Positions 56,732-64,000 of a DNA stretch of 64,000 nucleotides are shown one piece after another; within the stretch, counting starts at the first letter, position 1, and each line of letters starts with the position of its first letter. The notes below the pieces were generated by a model. The model had not been told where the DNA came from, made no database searches, and worked only from the letters and a program-made list of their open reading frames with translations. The position numbers and the translations under genes are program-made. Location of the stretch: assembly GCF_017829975.1 (NCBI RefSeq), contig NZ_JAEEGA010000013.1, forward strand, positions 62,001 to 126,000. The letters are read 5' to 3'. The DNA is from Vagococcus allomyrinae (lineage in GTDB: Bacteria > Bacillota > Bacilli > Lactobacillales > Vagococcaceae).

Positions 56732-59140
56732 ATGAGTAAAGAAAAATTAGTCATGATTGGCAATGGTATGGCGGGGATTCGGACGCTAGAAGAAATTATC
56801 GATAGAGAGCCTGATTTATATGACATGATGGTCATCGGTGAAGAAAATTATCCGAATTACAACAGGATCATGTTATCCAATATCTTGCAAAAGAAAATGA
56901 CCACAGCGGAGATTATTACCAACGATTACGATTGGTATCAAGCCAATCGAGTGACGTTAATTAATCATAATCCAGTCAGTCGCATCGAAGTGGCTGATAA
57001 GCAAGTTGTAACGGCAGATGGTCGGGTATTTTCTTACGATAAATTAATTTTAGCGACGGGCTCACGAGCCTTTATCTTACCCGTTGAAGGCAGTCAATTA
57101 CCGGGAGTGCTGGGCTTTAGAACGATTGACGACACGGCAGAAATGTTAGCTGCAGCTAATAAATATCAGAAAGCAGCGGTTATCGGTGGTGGACTATTGG
57201 GGTTAGAAGCGGCCAAAGGCTTGCATGATCAAGGGATGGATGTGACCGTCGTCCATCTTGCGGAGTGGTTAATGGAAACCCAATTAGATCGGAAAGCAGG
57301 GGAACTCCTACAAAAAGATCTTGAGGCTCAGGGCTTAAAGTTTGCGATTGGTAAAGCGACCGCAAAAATCGTGGGACGTCAGCGAGTGAGTGGTTTGGAA
57401 TTTAGTGATGGCACAAGCCTTGAAGCAGATTTAGTGGTGATGTCGATTGGCATCAAACCGGAAATTAGCTTGGCGCAAGGGACAGAATTGAAAACCAATC
57501 GTGGTTTTGTGGTTAACGATTATCTGCAAACTAATCTCAAGGATATTTATGCTGTTGGTGAGTGTTGTGAGCATCGAGGGATCGCTTATGGTTTAGTGGC
57601 ACCTTTATACGAGCAAGGGAAAGTCTTGGCAGATTTGTTAACTAACCGTGAGACTGAACCTTATGAGGGCAGTAAGATGTTCACTCAATTAAAAGTTTCC
57701 GGTTGCGACCTATTTTCTGCAGGTAATATTAGTGAAGATGAAGAGGTCAAAGGGGTTGAGAGCTTTGATGGTATTGCTAATGCCTATAAAAAAATCTTTG
57801 TCAAAAATGGCAAACTTGAAGGTGTCGTTCTTTATGGCGATACGAGTGAAGGCAATCGCTACTACAATATTTTAAAAAAGGAGCAGTCTTTAGAAGACTT
57901 CAAAATGGTGTCATTGCTCTATAGTGGGGCAGACGAAACGAGTGGGAATGTGGCAGAGATGCCAGATGATGAGATGATCTGTGGCTGTAATGGTGTGACG
58001 AAAGGCAAGATTGTTGAGGCGATTCATGAACATGGCTTGACATCAGTTGCTGAAGTCACCTCCCGGACTAAAGCGGGAAATTCCTGCGGTAAGTGCAAGG
58101 GGCTGGTGGGAGATGTTCTCGCTTATACGTTAGGCGATCAGTTTGAGGCAGCGGGCCCAGTCGGGATTTGTGAATGTACCACCTTAACCCGAGACCAATT
58201 GGTGATCAGCATTCGGCAAAAGGGCTTGAAAACAATTAAGGAAGTGCGGCATGCCTTGAATTTTAGTAATTTAGATGGTTGTCCGAAATGTCACCCAGCG
58301 ATCAATTATTATTTAAACATGATTTACCCTCAAGAACACGCTGATGAAAAAGCCTCCCGTTATGTCAACGAACGGATGCATGGCAATATTCAAAAAGATG
58401 GTACCTATTCGGTAATTCCAAGAGTTCGCGGCGGCAAGACGAGTCCCCAGCAATTGATTAAGATTGCTCAAGTTGCTGAAAAATATCAGGTGCCACTTTT
58501 AAAGATTACAGGTAGTCAGCGGATTGGGATGTACGGCGTATCGAAGGAAGACATGCCAAAAATTTGGGAAGAGTTAGAGATGACGTCGGCTTCTGCCTAT
58601 GCCAAGGCCTTTCGTTCGGTTAAAACCTGTGTTGGCAAAAATTTTTGTCGCTTTGGAACTCAAGATTCCATGGGCTTAGGTATTAAGCTTGAAACAAAAT
58701 TTGAGTTCATCGATACGCCTCATAAATTTAAAATTGGCGTCTCAGCCTGTCCTCGTAGTTGTGTTGAGTCTGGAGTTAAAGATTTCGGTGTGATTGGCGT
58801 TGAAAATGGCTTTCAAATTTACATCGGCGGTAATGGTGGAACAGAAGTCGTCGAAGGTCGGTTATTGACGACCTGTGCCACTGAAGAAGAGGTCATTGAA
58901 CTTTGTGGCGCTATGTTACAGTATTACCGAGAAACAGGGATTTATGCTGAACGAACCGCACCTTGGTTGGAACGTTTAGGCTTTGAGCAAGTCAGTGAGG
59001 TTCTTTTAAATAAAGACACTCAAAAAGTATTAAATCAAGAGTTAGCGGAAGCCATGGCAGGAAAGCAAGTTAATCCATGGGAAGACGTCGTGGCATCAAA
59101 AGAAAAAGTAGCCGAATTATACGCGGTAGAAAGAGTGTAG
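56732..59140 (+). CDS. nirB: NADH-dependent assimilatory/ammonifying nitrite reductase large subunit
   Basis: NirB takes electrons from NADH through FAD and Fe-S centres to siroheme and reduces nitrite to ammonium. The 802-residue protein has two nucleotide-binding Rossmann folds (VMIGNGMAGIRT at the start, AAVIGGGLLGLEAAKG near 150), a BFD-type [2Fe-2S] domain (CGCNGVTKG and CGKCKG near 415-455), a second cysteine group (CECTTL, CPKCHP), and the siroheme half-domain with cluster ligands CVGKNFC and SACPRSC near 635-680. Length is normal. RBS TTAGGAGG precedes the ATG; nirD follows after 3 bp. Confidence 0.96.
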   Translation: MSKEKLVMIGNGMAGIRTLEEIIDREPDLYDMMVIGEENYPNYNRIMLSNILQKKMTTAEIITNDYDWYQANRVTLINHNPVSRIEVADKQVVTADGRVFSYDKLILATGSRAFILPVEGSQLPGVLGFRTIDDTAEMLAAANKYQKAAVIGGGLLGLEAAKGLHDQGMDVTVVHLAEWLMETQLDRKAGELLQKDLEAQGLKFAIGKATAKIVGRQRVSGLEFSDGTSLEADLVVMSIGIKPEISLAQGTELKTNRGFVVNDYLQTNLKDIYAVGECCEHRGIAYGLVAPLYEQGKVLADLLTNRETEPYEGSKMFTQLKVSGCDLFSAGNISEDEEVKGVESFDGIANAYKKIFVKNGKLEGVVLYGDTSEGNRYYNILKKEQSLEDFKMVSLLYSGADETSGNVAEMPDDEMICGCNGVTKGKIVEAIHEHGLTSVAEVTSRTKAGNSCGKCKGLVGDVLAYTLGDQFEAAGPVGICECTTLTRDQLVISIRQKGLKTIKEVRHALNFSNLDGCPKCHPAINYYLNMIYPQEHADEKASRYVNERMHGNIQKDGTYSVIPRVRGGKTSPQQLIKIAQVAEKYQVPLLKITGSQRIGMYGVSKEDMPKIWEELEMTSASAYAKAFRSVKTCVGKNFCRFGTQDSMGLGIKLETKFEFIDTPHKFKIGVSACPRSCVESGVKDFGVIGVENGFQIYIGGNGGTEVVEGRLLTTCATEEEVIELCGAMLQYYRETGIYAERTAPWLERLGFEQVSEVLLNKDTQKVLNQELAEAMAGKQVNPWEDVVASKEKVAELYAVERV

Positions 59141-59143
59141 AAG

Positions 59144-59455
59144 ATGGAAACAACCAAACAGTTTATTACAACCCTTGATCAATTGCCTCTTAACATTGGC
59201 AGAGAAGTTCAAATCAATCAACAAGAAATCGCTTTGTTCAGACTGGAAGATAATCAAGTCAAAGCGGTTGGGAATCGTTGTCCTCATGAGAACGGTCCTT
59301 TAGCTGAGGGAACAGTGGCAGGTGATTTTGTTTTTTGTCCTCTTCATAATTACAAAGTATCCTTAACTGATGGCCAAGTTCAAGCGCCAGATGAGGGCTG
59401 TGTCAAGGTTTATCGAACCAGTGTTGAGGATGGCGATGTTTATGTCTGGGCCTGA
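59144..59455 (+). CDS. nirD: nitrite reductase small subunit (Rieske-type)
   Basis: The 103-residue partner of NirB is a Rieske-fold protein. Unlike many NirD proteins that have lost the ligands, it keeps both pairs, CPH (near residue 47) and CPLH (near 66), so it may bind a [2Fe-2S] cluster. It lies 3 bp after nirB and overlaps the cobA gene by 20 bp. Confidence 0.93.
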   Translation: METTKQFITTLDQLPLNIGREVQINQQEIALFRLEDNQVKAVGNRCPHENGPLAEGTVAGDFVFCPLHNYKVSLTDGQVQAPDEGCVKVYRTSVEDGDVYVWA

Positions 59456-60491
59456 AACTGGCAAGGTTTATCTACTTGGTGGTGGAACTGGGGACATCGA
59501 GTTGTTAACATTAAAAGGGGCACGGCTGTTAGCGATGGCAGATGTCATTATTTATGACCGTTTAGTCAACCCTTTGTTTCTATTTTTAGCTAAGAAAGAG
59601 GCCAGTTTTATATACTGTGGTAAGCTGCCAACGGATCACCGTTTGTCTCAAAGTCAAATTGAAGCGGAGTTGATTCAGCAAGCCATGATAGGTCAACAAG
59701 TTGTCCGCTTAAAAGGCGGAGATCCGGCGATTTTTGGTCGGGTAGCTGAAGAGATGGTAGCCTTGGAGCGTGCCGGGATTGACTACGAAGTAATTCCTGG
59801 TGTGACGGCGGCTTCAGTTGCCAGCATATACGCGGGGATTCCTTTGACTGATCGCGAGTTGTGCCGTCATGTGACATTGGCAACAGCCCATGGTCAAAAG
59901 GATAGTCCCATAGATGTTAGTCAACTAGCAACTGGTGGCACCTTAGCTTTTTACATGGGGGTTGCTAATTTACCAACGATTTGTCAAAATCTAATGGCGG
60001 TGGGACAAACTGGTGACACCCCAATAGCGGTCATCACTTGGGGAAGTTATGGCCGTCAAAGGGTGGTCATTGGTACTTTAGGGACCATCCTGGAAAAGGA
60101 AATTTCTAACCCGGCCATGATTATTGTAGGCCAAGTTGTGAAACATCGCCAAAAGTCTTCGTGGTTTGAACGTCTGCCTTATTTTGGTAGAAAGCTATTA
60201 CTTGTAGGCCAAGGTCCGATTGATTGGCAAACCATCAGCGCCTATACGGCCAAAGGGGCCGATGTTTGGGCGATGGAAGTGGGGCCCAGAGATCAGCGAT
60301 TTGATGAGGTTTCAAGGCGTTATTTGAGTGAACATCAATGGCATGAAATTATTTATTTAGATGATTATCCAGAAACACCCTCATTATTGGCAGAAACATT
60401 TAAGGCTATTGGCCTAGAAAAAGCTTTTATGAGACTAAAAGATGACAATAGTTCTAAAGAGAAATGGAGAGAAGTAAATGGGAGTATATAG
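59436..60491 (+). CDS. cobA: uroporphyrinogen-III C-methyltransferase with C-terminal extension
   Basis: The SUMT domain (about residues 5-245 of 351) uses two SAM to turn uroporphyrinogen III into precorrin-2. Motifs are VYLLGGGTGD, ADVIIYDRLV, VVRLKGGDPAIFGR, EVIPGVTAAS and GTLAFYMG. About 105 further residues follow (from KLLLVGQGPIDW), with a strand/helix pattern like the first half of a HemD domain; CobA-HemD fusions are common in Firmicutes, but this one is incomplete and a separate hemD lies downstream. The start is ATG 59436 (AGGA upstream) or 59442. It overlaps nirD and, by 14 bp, nirC. Confidence 0.92.
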   Translation: MFMSGPETGKVYLLGGGTGDIELLTLKGARLLAMADVIIYDRLVNPLFLFLAKKEASFIYCGKLPTDHRLSQSQIEAELIQQAMIGQQVVRLKGGDPAIFGRVAEEMVALERAGIDYEVIPGVTAASVASIYAGIPLTDRELCRHVTLATAHGQKDSPIDVSQLATGGTLAFYMGVANLPTICQNLMAVGQTGDTPIAVITWGSYGRQRVVIGTLGTILEKEISNPAMIIVGQVVKHRQKSSWFERLPYFGRKLLLVGQGPIDWQTISAYTAKGADVWAMEVGPRDQRFDEVSRRYLSEHQWHEIIYLDDYPETPSLLAETFKAIGLEKAFMRLKDDNSSKEKWREVNGSI

Positions 60492-61275
60492 TCCACCAGA
60501 AATTGTCGATGTGACCATCCAAAAAGGGGTAGAAAAAGCCAAGGCTAGTTTTCTAACCCTCAGTGTTTTAGGATTTGCAGCGGGCATGTTTATCGGCTTG
60601 GCAGGTATTGCTTTTATTCGAGCCATGGGCACGATGCCAGCTGAATGGGGTAGCTTGGTCCTCTTAATCGGTGCGTGTGTCTTTCCTTTCGGTTTGATAT
60701 GTCTGTTATTAGCAGGTGGTGAATTAGTCACGGGTAATATGATGGTCGTCTCAATGGCTTTGTTTGCTAAAAAAATCACTGCCAAAGAGTGGCTGCGGAA
60801 TATGATAATTGTCACCCTGTTCAATTTTATTGGCGCCTTTTTTGTGGCTTACTTTTTTGGTTATTTGACAGGTGCTTTAGAAGGTGACTTTCTAGAACGA
60901 ACGATTTTAGTGGCTCGTGGTCGGACCAAAGACACGATATTACAAGCCTTCTTATCAGGAATTGCGTGTAATATTTTAGTTTCAACAGGGGTTTATCTTA
61001 ATTTTGCTTCTAAAGACATGATCGGTAAAATTGTTGGGATTTGGTTGCCAATTATGGGCTTTGTTATGTCTGGTTTCCAGCACGTTGTGGCCAATATGTT
61101 TATTATTCCTGCTGGGATTTTAGCTGGCGGTGTGACTTGGACAGATTTTTGGTTAAATGTGATTCCCGTTTATTTAGGCAATGTGATTGGCGGTGGCGGT
61201 TTTATCGCTTTCTTGTACTTCGCGGCATATAAAATCGGCACGAAAAAAATTAGCCCCAAAGACCTTGCTCAATAA
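60478..61275 (+). CDS. nirC: formate/nitrite transporter NirC
   Basis: The 265-residue protein has the FNT fold of six helices with broken helices 2 and 5. The segment GGELVTGNMMV lies near the first broken helix and SGIACNILVSTGVYL carries the second. As the gene is embedded between nitrite reductase and siroheme genes, nitrite is the probable substrate. The start codon lies within the end of cobA, preceded by AATGGAGAG. It supplies NirBD or exports excess nitrite. Confidence 0.92.
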   Translation: MGVYSPPEIVDVTIQKGVEKAKASFLTLSVLGFAAGMFIGLAGIAFIRAMGTMPAEWGSLVLLIGACVFPFGLICLLLAGGELVTGNMMVVSMALFAKKITAKEWLRNMIIVTLFNFIGAFFVAYFFGYLTGALEGDFLERTILVARGRTKDTILQAFLSGIACNILVSTGVYLNFASKDMIGKIVGIWLPIMGFVMSGFQHVVANMFIIPAGILAGGVTWTDFWLNVIPVYLGNVIGGGGFIAFLYFAAYKIGTKKISPKDLAQ

Positions 61276-61337
61276 GGGGAGAGGTAATAGATAAATCTGA
61301 ATGGAGAACGGCAGCGTTATAGAAAGGTCGGTTGAAG

Positions 61338-62240
61338 GTGAAAAAAGTGATACGAGTAGGGACGCGGAAAAGCCCTTTGGCAATGAAACAAACAAAGTTG
61401 GTTGTGACGGACTTACAACAAGTCTTTCCAGAACTAGCCTTTGAGGTAGTGGAACTAGGCACTAAAGGGGATCGGGACAAACAAACGGCCTTAAGCCAAT
61501 TTGGCAAAGAAGGAATATTTACCGATGAGATCGGTCAAGCTATTAAGTCTGGCACAATTGATTTTGCGGTTCATAGCTTAAAGGATTTGCCAACGGTCTT
61601 AACTGAGGGGCTCATTCTTGCGAGTCATCCTAAACGAGAAAATCCCTTCGATAGTTTGATTATGAGAACCGCAACGAGTTTGGAGACATTACCTGTGGGA
61701 GCGGTCATCGGTACGAGTAGTCTTCGTCGAGAAATTGAACTATTACGCTTGCGACCGGATGTGACACCGGTCTCGATTCGCGGTAATATTGATCAGCGCT
61801 TGGCACAATTAGCTAAAGGAGATTTTGATGGCATTATTTTAGCTAATGCAGGGTTAAATCGATTAGGCTGGCAAAATCATGAAGGGTTTAGTTTGGTTTC
61901 TTTTGATCAAGAGCGCTTTATTCCTTCAGTTGGCCAAGGTATTTTAGGTTTGGAATGTCGGAAAGGGGACCACTATATTCAAAGGATTTTGGCAAGCGTG
62001 GCAGACCCCGAGACAATGAGCTGTGCTGCAGCCGAACGAGCATTTTTACTCGGCATGTCGACCCTCGAGGCTAATCAAACAAGTGCGGCTTATGCTCATG
62101 TTCAAGGAGATGAGATTGTGTTAACGGTGATGCGAGGGAGTCGGCAACCAGGAGACTACCAACGAAATGTTTATAAGGGCAAGGATGGCCACGCTTTAGG
62201 TTTGGCAGCTGCTCAAGGGATGAGGAAGCTCGATGACTAA
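61338..62240 (+). CDS. hemC: porphobilinogen deaminase homologue lacking the cofactor cysteine
   Basis: HemC polymerises four porphobilinogens to hydroxymethylbilane on a dipyrromethane cofactor attached to a cysteine. This protein of about 300 residues keeps RVGTRKSPLA, AVHSLKDLPT with the catalytic Asp, GTSSLRRE, SIRGNIDQRL and SVGQGILGLECR. After ERAFLL, however, the usual LEGGCQVP loop reads LEANQTSA, so the cofactor cysteine is absent. Other cysteines exist (LECRKG, MSCAAAE), the second an unusual one. GTG 61338 or 61347 is the start. It overlaps hemD by 8 bp, and the reading frame is intact. Confidence 0.88.
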   Translation: MKKVIRVGTRKSPLAMKQTKLVVTDLQQVFPELAFEVVELGTKGDRDKQTALSQFGKEGIFTDEIGQAIKSGTIDFAVHSLKDLPTVLTEGLILASHPKRENPFDSLIMRTATSLETLPVGAVIGTSSLRREIELLRLRPDVTPVSIRGNIDQRLAQLAKGDFDGIILANAGLNRLGWQNHEGFSLVSFDQERFIPSVGQGILGLECRKGDHYIQRILASVADPETMSCAAAERAFLLGMSTLEANQTSAAYAHVQGDEIVLTVMRGSRQPGDYQRNVYKGKDGHALGLAAAQGMRKLDD

Positions 62241-62964
62241 GCGAACGCTTTTATTAACCCGCAGCCCAGAACAAAATCAAGAGGATCGCAAGTTAATTGA
62301 TGACCAACTTTATCATGTCTACGAGATTCCTTTAATTGAGACTCACAGCTGTCACTATAAACAAACTCCTGAAACCTTAGCTCAAACTGATTGGCTCTTT
62401 TTTACCAGTTCTAATGCCGTTCACTACTTTTACGAAGGCTTAATCGATAAATCTTTATTAGCAGCAAAAAAAATCGCAGTTATCGGCCAACAAACGGCTA
62501 AAGCTGTTACTTTCCATAAGGGACGGATAAGCTTTATGCCTTCTCGTTACACCTCAGATACCTTTATTGAGGAATGGTTAGAGACTTGTCAAAAGCCCCA
62601 ACGAATTCTTTTACCTAAAAGTGATCTAGCTCGATCAAACATCAGTGAAGCCTTGAGCCTTGAAGGGCACCAAGTAGAGGAGCAGGTTATCTATGAAAAT
62701 CGGATGCCACAGCCTAGTGAGGAGCAGTTACGGATTTTATTGGCCAGTGGAGAACTCGATCTGGCTTTTTTTGCGAGCCCTTCAGCTTGGCAACGGTTTT
62801 ATGAGGTGGTTAAAACGGTTCCTGAAACATTAAGCATCGGGGCGATAGGTCCCGTCACCCAAAGGGCGATCCAAGCCAGTGGCAAGCAAGCGACAATCCC
62901 AGAAGAAGATTCATATACAATGAAAGGACTTCTTTCAATCATGTTGAACCAGATTAAGATGTGA
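62233..62964 (+). CDS. hemD: uroporphyrinogen-III synthase
   Basis: HemD closes and inverts ring D of hydroxymethylbilane to give uroporphyrinogen III. The 243-residue protein is poorly conserved, as is usual, but has the two-lobed pattern with LLLTRSPEQNQED at the start, the LFFTSSNAVHYF motif near residue 55, the AVIGQQTAKAV segment, LAFFASPSAWQRF near 180 and IGAIGPVTQRAI near 200. It is the last gene of the island and overlaps hemC. A terminator follows. Confidence 0.9.
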   Translation: MTKRTLLLTRSPEQNQEDRKLIDDQLYHVYEIPLIETHSCHYKQTPETLAQTDWLFFTSSNAVHYFYEGLIDKSLLAAKKIAVIGQQTAKAVTFHKGRISFMPSRYTSDTFIEEWLETCQKPQRILLPKSDLARSNISEALSLEGHQVEEQVIYENRMPQPSEEQLRILLASGELDLAFFASPSAWQRFYEVVKTVPETLSIGAIGPVTQRAIQASGKQATIPEEDSYTMKGLLSIMLNQIKM

Positions 62965-62986
62965 CATGTAATTAAAAGACAGTGAT

Positions 62987-63028
62987 CTCACCTTTGGTTA
63001 TTCAAGCTAATTAAGGTGAGTTTTTTTT
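62987..63028 (+). terminator. terminator after hemD
   Basis: Perfect 8-bp stem CTCACCTT / AAGGTGAG with an 18-base loop and a run of eight T. It closes the nitrite/siroheme island. Confidence 0.88.
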
Positions 63029-63340
63029 GTGAGGAAACGGGACGCAAAAATTAATAAATGTAGACATCGTGATAAATAATCAGACAGATCATTCGTCTGA
63101 TCATCCGACAAGAGTGAGCGATTGATGTATACACTTATACGCTGCCTAGTTAGGCAGCGATTTGAACTAACTAACAAGTCGAAACGATATGGGGGATACT
63201 TTCTGTTGAAAGTCGTCGATAAAGAGAAGCAATTGATGCTATTAATTGTCTATTGGAGTAAATCGTATTATGATGTAAGGGGGAAATAAATAACGAGGAT
63301 TAATTAATGGGGTCCTTATACAGTAGGAGGAAGTAAGAGG
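63029..63340. other. non-coding gap before the GH3 gene
   Basis: This 312-bp gap holds R2-D on the minus strand and, at 63141-63160, a short CGCTGCCTAGTTAGGCAGCG hairpin (9-10 bp arms without a T run). No gene is visible. Confidence 0.5.
63050..63122 (-). repeat. R2 repeat, copy D (inverted)
   Basis: Read on the minus strand, TCACTCTTG, CGGATGATCAGACGAAT and GATCTGTCTGATTATTTA then GATGT align with R2-A with a 14-base internal deletion. The left part with the CAGC/GCTG hairpin is not recognisable here. Confidence 0.6.
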
Positions 63341-64000
63341 ATGAAAAAATATCGGATTGAAGAACAGAAGGATCATTATTTGGTGAAAAATGATCATGGG
63401 GCAACTCTGGGCTATGCTAAAAATAGTCCTGTTAACTTGATAGAGGAGGCAGGTTTTGCTTTTAAAGATTTAAATAAAAATGGGGTGCTTGATCCATATG
63501 AAGATTGGCGATTGCCGATTGATGAACGGATTGCGGACCTTGTTCAGCAAATGGATTTAGAAGATATTGCGGGCTTGATGCTATATAGTGCTCATCAGTC
63601 TGTCTCGACGGAAGGCCTATTTGGTACGATGTTTGCCGGGACCTATGATGGCCAACCACTGTCTGAGAGTCACGCGGTTATTTCTGATTTGAGTGACCAA
63701 CAAAAGGAATTTTTGGAAAATGAACGGTTGCGTCATGTTTTATTGACAGCGGTTGAGGATTTGGAGACTGGTGTCAAATGGGCCAATAAGCTGCAAGCCT
63801 ATGCAGAGGCGCTGGATTTAGGTATTCCGGTCAACATCAGCAGTGACCCTCGTCATACAACCAGCGCCCACAGTGAATTTGACGCTGGGGCAGGTGGTGA
63901 TATTTCTAAGTGGCCTCACCAATTAGGTTTAGCTGCGACATTTTCACCTAAGTTAATCAAGGAGTTTGGTGAGATTGCCTCTAAAGAGTATCGTGCGTTA
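63341..64000 (+). CDS. glycoside hydrolase family 3 beta-glucosidase-like protein (5' part)
   Basis: The frame is open from ATG 63341 (GTAGGAGGAAG upstream) to the window edge, 220 codons. It resembles GH3 enzymes: KFxDLNKNGxLDPYEDWR-like opening (residues 41-56), DERIADLVQQMDLEDIAGLM, and the barrel segment GIPVNISSDPRH. Family members usually exceed 600 residues, so most of the gene, including the nucleophile Asp, is missing. No signal peptide is visible. The DLNKNGVLDPYE stretch looks like a calcium-binding loop. Oligosaccharide substrate unknown. Confidence 0.85.
   Translation, partial: MKKYRIEEQKDHYLVKNDHGATLGYAKNSPVNLIEEAGFAFKDLNKNGVLDPYEDWRLPIDERIADLVQQMDLEDIAGLMLYSAHQSVSTEGLFGTMFAGTYDGQPLSESHAVISDLSDQQKEFLENERLRHVLLTAVEDLETGVKWANKLQAYAEALDLGIPVNISSDPRHTTSAHSEFDAGAGGDISKWPHQLGLAATFSPKLIKEFGEIASKEYRAL

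Overview
The window looks like the chromosome of a low-GC Gram-positive lactic acid bacterium of the order Lactobacillales, most likely in the Enterococcaceae (Vagococcus/Enterococcus type). The clues are the gene order ruvA-ruvB-queA-tgt-yajC-comN-like-adhE, an mreC-mreD-SagA-like hydrolase block, a 5S rRNA maturase (rnmV) followed by rsmA, strong AGGAGG ribosome binding sites, and PTS and ECF transporters. No rRNA, tRNA, CRISPR array or complete insertion sequence was found. Genus assignment is inference.

Region by region. 1-4.5 kb: maf, msrB, then a C-S lyase/aminotransferase (malY/patB type) with a dicarboxylate/amino-acid symporter, divergent from a MarR regulator; two similar dyads lie in the shared promoter region. 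4.5-8 kb: a GntR/HutC regulator with a PepV-like peptidase, divergent from a glycosylasparaginase followed by a truncated PTS EIIB. 8-22 kb: ruvAB, an oligopeptide-binding lipoprotein, an Mga-like regulator, a formylglycine-generating enzyme, queA, tgt, yajC, a comN-like gene and adhE. 22-31 kb: ROK kinase, mreCD, a SagA-like hydrolase, prepilin peptidase, a lipoprotein, a coiled-coil membrane protein and uvrC. 31-42 kb: an ABC exporter, adenosine deaminase, aldo/keto reductase, UPF0173 hydrolase, a class I glutamine amidotransferase, metG-tatD-rnmV-rsmA and niaX. 42.6-49 kb: a msmK-type ATPase, a cellobiose-type PTS EIIC with a GH1 phospho-beta-glucosidase, two overlapping FadR-type GntR regulators, and mgsA. 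49-53 kb: folT behind a THF riboswitch, a ZIP transporter, a small membrane protein and an APC permease.

53-63 kb is a coherent nitrite-ammonification island. NreABC (nitrate/oxygen sensing) is followed by siroheme genes sirB and sirC, then nirB, nirD, cobA, nirC, hemC and hemD, all on the + strand with many overlapping ends. Together these genes would import nitrite, make siroheme and reduce nitrite to ammonium with NADH. The hemC product lacks the cysteine that normally carries the dipyrromethane cofactor, and hemA, hemL and hemB are not in the window. A truncated GH3 glycosidase gene runs off the right edge.

Two dispersed intergenic repeat families are not explained by the genes. R1 has three copies sharing a 68-bp core that is identical in all three, plus one decayed copy; they sit in 3' intergenic spaces, typically between a stop codon and a terminator. 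R2 has about four diverged copies, including one before the ROK kinase gene and one before sirB. A third unexplained stretch, between queA and tgt, carries 15-bp inverted arms and a promoter and terminator that both face the minus strand.
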